From assembly GCA_934274515.1 (NCBI GenBank), contig CAKQTC010000023.1, forward strand, positions 1 through 11,436: a DNA stretch of 11,436 bases. Direction: 5' to 3'. This DNA comes from an uncultured Clostridia bacterium (GTDB lineage: Bacteria > Bacillota > Clostridia > Christensenellales > DTU072). Positions 6,901 to 11,436 of this stretch are shown here, piece by piece (position 1 is the stretch's first letter; every line of letters starts with the position of its first letter). Made by a program: the position numbers and the translations under genes. The notes beneath the pieces were generated by a model, which made no database searches, was not told where the DNA came from, and saw only the letters and a list, made by a program, of their open reading frames with translations.

Positions 6901-8755
6901 GAATGGCCATGATCTGACCATCAAAAACGAAGGGAATACAGGCATCACCGTAGATGGCAAAGCCTTGAATTTCCGCAACGGAAGCACCACGGAGCTTACG
7001 GCAGACAAGGTCGGCATCGAAGCCAGGAACGGTGGCAAGTTCACTACCTATGAAGGCGGTGCGTGGAATATCAGTGCCGATACAGCGGCGAAGGCCAATG
7101 GGGCAGGCAGTTCTATTTCCTTAGGCGCCGGTAAGGTCCAGAGCACCACGCTGGCAGAAGCTTCGAACGGCGGTACTATTGAGTTCGTTGTACCGAATGA
7201 CCAGGCAGCGACGGAATATGTGGGGGATGTGAAGGTCAATGATGCGGATAGCAAGGTAACCTTAGGCATTGCGACCGAAGGCTCCACCTGGACCGGCGGT
7301 CTGACCAATCATGGCGGCACCTTTGAAATGGGGCTGCAGAATGGCGGCGTATGGAACAATACGGGGAAAGAAGAAGCGCATATTTCCCTGCTGGATGCAA
7401 CGGACACCGGAAATGGAATTATTTTCCAGAACAAGGACAGCGGCGATATTACGGTAGACCGGTTCCGCGGTCATGCAACGGTGCTGTATAGTCATAATGC
7501 AGCAGACCCGACCGATATTCTGGGCGGCGATGTGACGGTCAAGAAGGCCGATGCCAATAGCTTCCTGACCCTGCGGACTGATCGCAGCGGTATCAATATG
7601 GGCGATTATCACGGCGTAGAGAATGTGCTCGATGCACTGGCTAAGAAACTCACCTATACGGATGCGGTCAATGGCGTGACCAACCTGAACGGCCGGGTGG
7701 AAATCGCAGAAGGACTCACGGCTGCGAGCGCTGCCAAGCAGTATGGTACGATTGATTTCAATAAGACCACGGGACAGGGTAGCTATAAAAAGAACAGCAT
7801 GACGCCAGGCGACAAGGATCCGGATATCATCTGGGGCAGTTCAGAGACCATGATGATGCGTGGCGCGAAGAATGCCATGAATACGTCTATGTTGTCCTGG
7901 AGAAGCAATGTTTCCGATATGACGACTCGTATGGGAGATCTCCACTATGGCGCGGATGATGGGATCTGGGCAAGAACCTTCGGCGGAAAGATCAAGTACG
8001 ATAAAGGAACCTCTTCCTTCAGCAATAGCTTCTGGGGCGCTCAGGTAGGGGCTGATAAGCTCTTCAAGAATGGCTGGCATTTTGGCGGTGCTTTCGACTA
8101 CAGCAAGGGAAGTGCCAAGTATGAAATGGGCGGCGAAGGGGATCCCAAACTCTACACCTTCTCGCTCTACGGCACGAAGCTTTTCGAAGATGGTCAGTAT
8201 GTAGATATCGCTGTCAAGGCAGGTCACACGACAAACAGTTATACCGTATACAACGATATGGGACATAAGCTGGATGGGGACTACAGTGCCAATGGCTTCG
8301 GCATTTCTGCGGAATACGGAAAACGGTTTGGCGGGGCCAATGGCTATGTGGAACCACAGCTGCAGCTGACGCTTTCCCGCCTTGGAAGTGCAGACTATGA
8401 TGGCATCAGTGACTATACCGGCGGAAAGAAAATGCACGTCAGCCAGGATGGCATGACCAGCTTCATCGGCCGTCTGGGGGTAGCCGCAGGGAGAACAACG
8501 GAGCGCGGTAATTTCTATCTGAAGGCAGGCTTGCTCCATGAATTCAGCGGAAAAACAAGCACGACCTTCAGTGCAGAAAATGAACCGACGTCTACCGTGG
8601 ATCAGGACTTTGGGGATACCTGGGCAGAATTGACTCTGGGCGGTACCTATAGACTGTCTCCTTCGAGCATGCTTTATGGTGATATTACCAAGAGCTTTGG
8701 TGGAGATTACAAGGTACAGTGGAAGGCCAATGTGGGTGTCCGCTTCACCTTCTGA
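935..8755 (+). CDS. Giant type Va autotransporter, adhesin-like, six passenger super-repeats
   Basis: The protein has 2606 residues. ATG 935 is chosen because AAGGAG (921-926) sits 8 nt upstream and the product then starts with a classic signal peptide: basic MQRKWVKR, hydrophobic core, probable cleavage VLA|QD after residue 30. An in-frame GTG at 908 would put the ribosome binding site inside the gene. The passenger (about 31-2300) looks like beta-helix with GHDL, WTG and NGAxW motifs. It contains six copies of a unit of about 90 residues beginning at 61, 520, 995, 1421, 1807 and 2183. A helical linker (from about 2303, ETMMMRGAKNAMN) leads into a barrel (GIWARTF at 2343) that ends in aromatic ...VGVRFTF, as autotransporter domains do. 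I see no protease motif and one cysteine (1471), so adhesion or binding is the best inferred role. It is a single-gene transcription unit under the dyad promoter and cobalamin riboswitch. Confidence 0.93.
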   Translation: MQRKWVKRMVLATLFLGGGALFPAGQQVLAQDEAATTGRSYAVLMGDEDVTLSGYKTSNVYLWKHEKEAPDQLIGGSVTVSSAGLQNSGDKAKITLVTDSDGLNLSNDAQVKQVLGALADKLTYTAYTRGENNLEGTAEIYEGLTFASASKKLSALGFDETTGKAQLAGEVKTPYSGVLGVDDEYEKRGIKQADGTYRFQEDAVIHPGFNITKDDNYLRDFASVMIGKDTTIDMTGHDLDVIMHGTIYNGGGFTNRAAALYVPGNATLTINNPGQIRLDTDSDYYYYADIGAMKEDSHVVIHNDDDPAHAVVMRVTTPLKGYEMNVTALKTFAGTIDIDGLVDIYTNGGWATNAASGRISIGGGSIVTQAYNSVTARSGGVMNVNVSGSVEKGLTPGNHKVNITAKGATSWDKNSYVALASMGAWVGADTNATVNAALTTADSTLYGTIKEAAGTRDEDTTGVRLFLQNGAQWTNTGSSSMRHLYGGKDAAHAGYIDMSKPANSNVNSDLTIANYTGNTVIYYSQQNKGKKIQGGNIHIGHAEMTDGKKASLTIRTDSNGISKTNLAKESFMRNMLNTLANKLYYAAYAEGENNLKGIVQIAEGLTSQSVSREEEIHFTKGGSGYVEGFNQKQTDFTTALTWDMTKDVDYVKANVLREENKATFTEDTSITVNDEAAMQAKGGDFVKIDAKQVNFNLKAAGIQGKGIEVTGGGTEFDLNNPGDVEIDASTGIVTDGQGAEFDFNGDNSNITLHHAKTGILATNKSNIYIMNKLGTTTIDNKNTDDSTFVGVQTQNGGSIIIAGRANIDAGAGTALAALGGNINVNHGATIQTNGSTALVAGNGGRISIASYNFNKPADISIDAGDGFAIDASDGGYTIGSQSASLRITNGTVNIKGHIKLGKGYGTLNLTKENSIWTGTAVDSTDDGSGVLHLAMEPDAVWNHVDKDGDAGSEVKVELEGARYNGSSDDQITVLQNSKKGIHFKEISQVDGTLRLVFAHEADSPTSIKGGNITIDTVSTRYVGGTAKVLAVTDSDGINMSDDTMVGNVLKALAKKITYTHPEEAKLVGKVGIADGLTAKSAMLTEGFIRFDPDTGIGSYTPQMVDTFARSMTGDEAYDKIYTDQGVRQSQFLYTLGKDTTITADKAMDWKVNSNRDVVQIVGQGHTLHLDAETAGIYIGNEEKDTSKRTQLRFTEMPDLNITAGANGSGILVKNSSASIGLAEDGRMHVASKDGAKGFVGIKVVEDRDVGDTKAGDTSLSVDGTLDIETPEEIALWLDGGERLSLLSSDNVIHADGGTLLKVTKSQNNSAVSISGKELVGDLDLSGATGGTYQMTLNNGATYAGGIINDAAKSGKITLQLWNDNYGFTPTLWTYQWEQNDKAEDSYIHEVEGWNPGIGESAIYMKADTDLTIGMLKRGIRILYDHDASNPTQILGGNVTIKEAEKVDSQTTLYVRTDSDGINMADETQVSCVLNALAQKIYYKGTPENLDSYAEIAEGLTSASVLKTGKFTYDETTHQGHFSGEIETPGQDGTLFVTPLYAPKSSGKDENNTAYANAGVQQDGKYFIFRKDSRLQISQSGEMPYTSAIDASNDTWGYAAIKMDLTDHQLDVHIDGGEEGLNEAVAGIKGVGWNVSAQNGTLHIEASNAKGDAIGVQTAGKSETSSIIDLKTLTHIDAKTGFDVTGGTVRVNAGTIHADTLGRVGANGILSIGNTGDAPAVWTGDVSQSDGQLDMNLDGEDSIWTGAMDWTGGSNSLMLTNGATWKNTGDSHVGQLVSGITRSVGGVIDMTGDSGNIQLDKFSGNASILYKHDANDLTKVYGGDVTVTSAEAGSRITLITDRDGITDDGLREKETISSLFQAMANKLYYTNYQTEGNLTGILQISEGLTARAASKVTGAMEFTGANGQGQYKADSASPSIYPKDQQKETFTTVMTGNESTDSEYLDGGVMKVGNPSDIRYEFTKDKTAVELATASDTAIQAKDTDYSIDMNGHDLTIKNEGNTGITVDGKALNFRNGSTTELTADKVGIEARNGGKFTTYEGGAWNISADTAAKANGAGSSISLGAGKVQSTTLAEASNGGTIEFVVPNDQAATEYVGDVKVNDADSKVTLGIATEGSTWTGGLTNHGGTFEMGLQNGGVWNNTGKEEAHISLLDATDTGNGIIFQNKDSGDITVDRFRGHATVLYSHNAADPTDILGGDVTVKKADANSFLTLRTDRSGINMGDYHGVENVLDALAKKLTYTDAVNGVTNLNGRVEIAEGLTAASAAKQYGTIDFNKTTGQGSYKKNSMTPGDKDPDIIWGSSETMMMRGAKNAMNTSMLSWRSNVSDMTTRMGDLHYGADDGIWARTFGGKIKYDKGTSSFSNSFWGAQVGADKLFKNGWHFGGAFDYSKGSAKYEMGGEGDPKLYTFSLYGTKLFEDGQYVDIAVKAGHTTNSYTVYNDMGHKLDGDYSANGFGISAEYGKRFGGANGYVEPQLQLTLSRLGSADYDGISDYTGGKKMHVSQDGMTSFIGRLGVAAGRTTERGNFYLKAGLLHEFSGKTSTTFSAENEPTSTVDQDFGDTWAELTLGGTYRLSPSSMLYGDITKSFGGDYKVQWKANVGVRFTF
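1115..1384 (+). repeat. Passenger repeat unit 1 (residues 61-150)
   Basis: This is the first of six alpha/beta units: YLWKHEKEAPDQLIGG, strand ITLVTDSDGLN, a predicted helix VLGALADKLTYT, then NLEGTAEIYEGL. It starts soon after the signal peptide and carries the intact TDSDG motif. Confidence 0.8.
2492..2767 (+). repeat. Passenger repeat unit 2 (residues 520-611)
   Basis: The order is the same as in unit 1: VIYYSQQNKG, GGNIHI, LTIRTDSNGIS, helix MLNTLANKLYYAAYA, NLKGIVQIAEGL. It is diverged at the motif (TDSNGIS) and has a longer linker into the helix. The DNA after it becomes AT-rich. Confidence 0.8.
3917..4180 (+). repeat. Passenger repeat unit 3 (residues 995-1082)
   Basis: LVFAHEADSPTSIKGG, VLAVTDSDGINMSDD, helix VLKALAKKITYT, LVGKVGIADGLTAKSA. 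Asp replaces the Glu that the other five copies have in the EGL motif. The motif TDSDGINM is shared with unit 4. Confidence 0.8.
5195..5449 (+). repeat. Passenger repeat unit 4 (residues 1421-1505)
   Basis: ILYDHDASNPTQILGG, LYVRTDSDGINMADE, helix VLNALAQKIYY, YAEIAEGLTSASV. It holds the only cysteine I find in the protein (C1471), just before the helix. Confidence 0.8.
6353..6613 (+). repeat. Passenger repeat unit 5 (residues 1807-1893)
   Basis: ILYKHDANDLTKVYGG, ITLITDRDGITDD, helix LFQAMANKLYYTNY, NLTGILQISEGLTARAAS. Arginine replaces serine in the motif (TDRDG). Confidence 0.8.
7481..7735 (+). repeat. Passenger repeat unit 6 (residues 2183-2267)
   Basis: VLYSHNAADPTDILGG, LTLRTDRSGINMGD, helix VLDALAKKLTYT, NLNGRVEIAEGLTAASAA. 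This is the last copy. Only about 35 residues separate it from the linker of the barrel, so the beta-helix segment found after the other five units is missing here. Confidence 0.8.
7841..8752 (+). other. Autotransporter beta-barrel domain (residues 2303-2606)
   Basis: A predicted helix (ETMMMRGAKNAMN...WRSNVSDMTTRMGDL) is followed by GIWARTFGGK and alternating amphipathic strands with aromatic girdles (YTFSLYGTKLF, NGYVEPQLQLTLSRL, MLYGDITKSFGGDY). It closes with the barrel signature ending in Phe. About 264 residues from 2343 is the normal size for the 12-stranded autotransporter domain. It anchors the passenger in the outer membrane and is needed for its export. Confidence 0.92.
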
Positions 8756-8788
8756 TGCTTTACTGAATATGAGTGATTGGTAGCAAAG

Positions 8789-8831
8789 GGCTGCGCCTTG
8801 CAAGAGATCTGCAAGGCGCAGCCTTCTTTTT
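8789..8831 (+). terminator. Strong intrinsic terminator of the autotransporter gene
   Basis: GGCTGCGCCTTGCA (8789-8802) and TGCAAGGCGCAGCC (8810-8823) form a perfect 14-bp GC-rich stem with a 7-nt loop, followed by TTCTTTTT (8824-8831). It lies 34 bp after the stop codon and separates the autotransporter from the receptor gene transcriptionally. Confidence 0.95.
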
Positions 8832-8842
8832 GCGTATGTTAA

Positions 8843-9001
8843 GGGAACGCTGATTCAATCGCAGAGTCCGATTTTACAAGAATTTTTATACATGGCTTCG
8901 TCATAACCTTCCTTAAATAGCTTGCTATTCGCGTCAGGTTATTCCTCGCTATGCATAAAAATTCAAGAGTAAAATCTGACAACGATTTAATCAGTGTTTC
9001 C
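8843..9001. mobile_element. 159-bp MITE-like palindromic element flanked by TTAA
   Basis: The outer arms (8843 to about 8896, and about 8950 to 9001) are imperfect inverted repeats of roughly 54 bp, starting GGGAACGCTGATT and ending AATCAGTGTTTCC. Inside, ATAACCT/AGGTTAT and AATAGC/GCTATT extend the dyad towards the centre. TTAA stands on both sides (8839-8842 and 9002-9005), as a 4-bp target duplication would. There is no reading frame inside, so it could only be moved by a transposase elsewhere. TTAA fits the YTAR target of IS5-group elements, but the family assignment is a guess. A REP-like structural repeat is the alternative. Confidence 0.7.
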
Positions 9002-9057
9002 TTAAAAATTGATTCGCACTTTTCGGGGAAAGCCTAAAGGGTGTATTGGAAAAATCA

Positions 9058-9088
9058 TTGACTGTATGAATGTCATACGGTCCATAAT
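9058..9088 (+). promoter_or_regulatory. Promoter with the same dyad operator (TonB receptor)
   Basis: TTGACT (9058-9063) and CATAAT (9083-9088) are separated by 19 bp. The dyad CTGTATGA (9062-9069), 3 nt, TCATACGG (9073-9080) differs from a perfect palindrome at one position and from the site at 525-543 by one base in the arms. It holds the same offset from the -35 box as in the first promoter. The predicted transcription start is near 9095, giving a leader of about 50 nt. That leader contains a small stem AAAGATA (9102-9108)/TATCTTT (9123-9129) but no riboswitch. Confidence 0.72.
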
Positions 9089-9146
9089 GATACGAGTAAT
9101 AAAAGATATGCATGGTATATTCTATCTTTATCATTGAGGAGAACCT

Positions 9147-11436
9147 ATGATGACGGGACTTGAAAGAAAAGAGAAAGTACGCAGCGGTTTCTGGAAAATG
9201 AATCGCAAAAAGCTATGTGCAGCTATACTCCTGGCTTTGGGATTGGCGGTGCAGGCAGAGTGCATAGCAGCGCAAGAGGTAACGGAGCAGGGAGAGGCGC
9301 CTACATTTACCCTGGAGGGGATCACTGTAGAAGCCAAGCGACCGGACTGGGAGGCGAAGCTCTCTCCGGGGACGGTGACGGTCATTCGTCCGCAGGATTT
9401 CAAAGGGGAGCAGAAGACACTGCCGGATATGCTGAAGACGGTGCCTGGCGTACACGTGCGTGAGGTGAACGGGCACGGGCAGTATACGACAGTCACGGTG
9501 CGAGGCTCTACAGCGGCGCAGGTCGGTGTTTTTATGGATGGGATACTGACAAACCTCGGGGGAGATGCGGCTGTCGATATTTCCACCATTCCGGTCAAGA
9601 ATGTGGAGCGTGTCGAAGTGTATCGCGGCTATGTGCCGGCACGCTTCGGCGGGACTTTTATCGGCGGTGTCATCAATATCGTGACAAAGAAACCGGATAA
9701 ACCCGGCATTTCTGCAGAAGTGGGAAAGAGCTCCTATGGCGGGAAGAGTCTCTCTATGGAATATACAGCACCTGCGGGCAGCGGTACTTTGTTGGTGGCG
9801 GGAAATTATGAGTCAAGTGATAACGATTTTTCCTATACCAATTATGCGGCGGAAAGAAATATACCGGAAGTGCAGAAGGCATTGTCTGGGTTTCAGAATC
9901 AGGTAGCGAATTTCAATAGTGACCGTATTGATTACTTGACTTCCACCCAAAATCAGCAAGGACAGTCGAAGGTGCCGATTATTTCTTTGTCGAAAGAGGA
10001 AGTCGATCACTTCAAAAATAATACGGATGACTGGCTGAGCTTCGTCAGAGGGACAGGCGAAGACAGCTTGGCAGGGAAGATCAAAGAGAATGCATTCGCT
10101 AATGCGATGCAAGAGGATGCACTGACCTTCAAAGATGAAATCGCATCTACCGTTGTAAATGGTCAGACTTTACAGGAATTATTCACACACGCATATGGAG
10201 AAAGATGGTGGTGGGGGGAAGCCAGCCGGGAGTGGAAAGAAGGCCATGGTGACTTTATAACGCCTGAAATCAAGCAGAAAATTGTAGAAAATTATGTCGA
10301 CCAAACGGTAGGAGACACGATCGCCAATGAAAAGCTGAATACAGACCCGGAAACCAGCAAGAGCTTAGAAGGATATAAGAAGAGGGTCGAAGAATATAAG
10401 AAGAAATTGAAAGAAGCGAAGGATGGGAAGCGTTGGCGTAAGTACAATGATTATAAAAATAGCAGCGCGTTGGTGAAGTGGCAGAATCAGAACTGGATGG
10501 TCAAAGGTTCGTGGAATCAGATCGATCGGCATTTGCCGGACGGATTATGGGGAGGATCGGCTGCAGATGCCATCATCCATAACGGGGTTGATTTGAGAGA
10601 TGTGTATTTCTATGACAGTCGGAGGCAAAAATTAACCAATACGGAGCTGATGCTGCAGAATCGGAACCAGAACGGTCGGTTAGAATGGGGCTGGACGGCG
10701 GATTATCTTCACCAGAAGAAGAGCTATAAAGCGGAAAATATCATGAGCAATGATGTGACGGACGTGGAAGCCACGACAGTCCCCCTCAGAGAATGGAGCA
10801 AGTATACTTCGAATAAGTACAATATCCAGCTGGATGGGACGTACAAAGTGTCTGAGCGTAATATGCTTGATTTCCAGATGAATATGTCGCATGAACGGTT
10901 ACATGTCGATGGCTCGCTGATGGATAAGGTGCTGGGCGATTCTGATATAGCCAATACCCTTGGGCAGACAAGAAATCGATATGATCAGGACATTTTGAAT
11001 GTGCAGCTGCAGGATACGATCACCTTAGATAGGAAGTCCACCTGGTTCTTGACGCCGAGCCTTCGCTATAACCGCTCCAAGATTACCGGCTACAGCGATG
11101 GGAAACGATTTGCGGTGAATCAGGAGAATCGTTTCCATTGGCTGCATCCGAAGGACAGCCAGGTGGATGACAAGGTGACCTGGCAGCTCGCTTTGAAAAA
11201 AGAGGTCAATGACCAGCTGACGCTTCGCATGACCGGTGGGACATACTACCGCTTGCTGAATATGTATGAAATCGCAGGGGATGGGGCTGGTATCCTGCCC
11301 TCTTCTCGTGGCAACGGTCAGAATTCTGTATTCCCTGTTCCAGAAGAAGGAAAGCAGTTTGATGTGGGTGCCATCTGGAAAGGGAAACTGCTGCATGCGG
11401 ATAACAGTACGCAGCTCACATATTTCTGGAGAGACT
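9147..11436 (+). CDS. TonB-dependent outer-membrane receptor, 3' truncated by window edge
   Basis: 763 codons are open to the right edge. GAGGAG (9136-9141) serves ATG 9147 (5 nt) or the adjoining ATG 9150 (8 nt). A third ATG, at 9198 (MNRKKL), would give a more standard signal peptide but lacks a Shine-Dalgarno sequence. The hydrophobic core 23-37 ends in IAA|QE (cleavage after 42). A TonB-box-like FTLEGITVEA lies at 54-63. The plug (about 66-183) shows LPDMLKTVPGVHVRE, TVRGSTAAQVGVFMDG, VERVEVYRGYVPARFGG and GGVINIVTKKP, typical of the family. Barrel strands follow, interrupted at about 234-428 by a hydrophilic Lys/Glu-rich, probably helical insert. Such receptors import siderophores, haem, cobalamin or metal complexes using TonB energy. 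The substrate is not readable here. The shared operator and the neighbouring cobalamin riboswitch make cobalamin one candidate. Confidence 0.95.
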   Translation, partial: MMTGLERKEKVRSGFWKMNRKKLCAAILLALGLAVQAECIAAQEVTEQGEAPTFTLEGITVEAKRPDWEAKLSPGTVTVIRPQDFKGEQKTLPDMLKTVPGVHVREVNGHGQYTTVTVRGSTAAQVGVFMDGILTNLGGDAAVDISTIPVKNVERVEVYRGYVPARFGGTFIGGVINIVTKKPDKPGISAEVGKSSYGGKSLSMEYTAPAGSGTLLVAGNYESSDNDFSYTNYAAERNIPEVQKALSGFQNQVANFNSDRIDYLTSTQNQQGQSKVPIISLSKEEVDHFKNNTDDWLSFVRGTGEDSLAGKIKENAFANAMQEDALTFKDEIASTVVNGQTLQELFTHAYGERWWWGEASREWKEGHGDFITPEIKQKIVENYVDQTVGDTIANEKLNTDPETSKSLEGYKKRVEEYKKKLKEAKDGKRWRKYNDYKNSSALVKWQNQNWMVKGSWNQIDRHLPDGLWGGSAADAIIHNGVDLRDVYFYDSRRQKLTNTELMLQNRNQNGRLEWGWTADYLHQKKSYKAENIMSNDVTDVEATTVPLREWSKYTSNKYNIQLDGTYKVSERNMLDFQMNMSHERLHVDGSLMDKVLGDSDIANTLGQTRNRYDQDILNVQLQDTITLDRKSTWFLTPSLRYNRSKITGYSDGKRFAVNQENRFHWLHPKDSQVDDKVTWQLALKKEVNDQLTLRMTGGTYYRLLNMYEIAGDGAGILPSSRGNGQNSVFPVPEEGKQFDVGAIWKGKLLHADNSTQLTYFWRD

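Noticed and set aside
5534..6910. Minus-strand open frame of 458 codons, with others antisense to the autotransporter and receptor
   Set aside because: They lie entirely inside well-supported genes, have no credible start signals, and their products look like compositionally odd shadow translations.
9252..9263. Lipobox at the receptor signal peptide (VQAEC)
   Set aside because: Glu precedes the cysteine, which does not fit a lipobox. A standard cleavage after IAA at residue 42 and the TonB-receptor type argue for an ordinary signal peptide.

Overview
The window reads as chromosomal DNA of a diderm Firmicute of the class Negativicutes (Dialister/Veillonella-like; inferred, not proven). It carries two outer-membrane protein genes, a type Va autotransporter and a TonB-dependent receptor, while ribosome binding sites, terminators and gene density look Firmicute-like. 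Coding GC is mostly about 45-55%, with one clearly AT-rich patch.

Layout: positions 1-443 hold no gene I can support. They hold a dense set of inverted repeats, including two facing arrays of four 9-bp units. A long perfect hairpin terminator (444-490) closes that region. A promoter at 521-551 follows, with a perfect 8-3-8 dyad overlapping its -35 box. Directly behind it lie a cobalamin-type riboswitch (about 568-699) and a leader of about 375 nt with further hairpins. This leader feeds one very large gene (935-8755, 2606 aa), a secreted autotransporter adhesin-like protein. Its passenger is built from six super-repeats, each opened by a unit of about 90 residues with a TDxDGI-type motif, and ends in a C-terminal beta-barrel. 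A strong terminator (8789-8831) follows, then a 159-bp palindromic MITE-like element flanked by TTAA (8843-9001).

A second promoter (9058-9088) carries nearly the same dyad and the same 19-bp spacer as the first. It drives a TonB-dependent receptor starting at 9147 and running off the right edge (763 codons visible). The receptor has a signal peptide, TonB box and plug, and an unusual lysine/glutamate-rich insert of about 195 residues in an early barrel loop.

Taken together, the two surface proteins appear to be separate transcription units answering to the same unknown DNA-binding regulator, with the autotransporter under an additional cobalamin riboswitch. The hypothesis worth following is a cobalamin- or metal-responsive cell-surface capture/uptake pair. 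The sequence shows the regulatory layout but does not prove the ligand.
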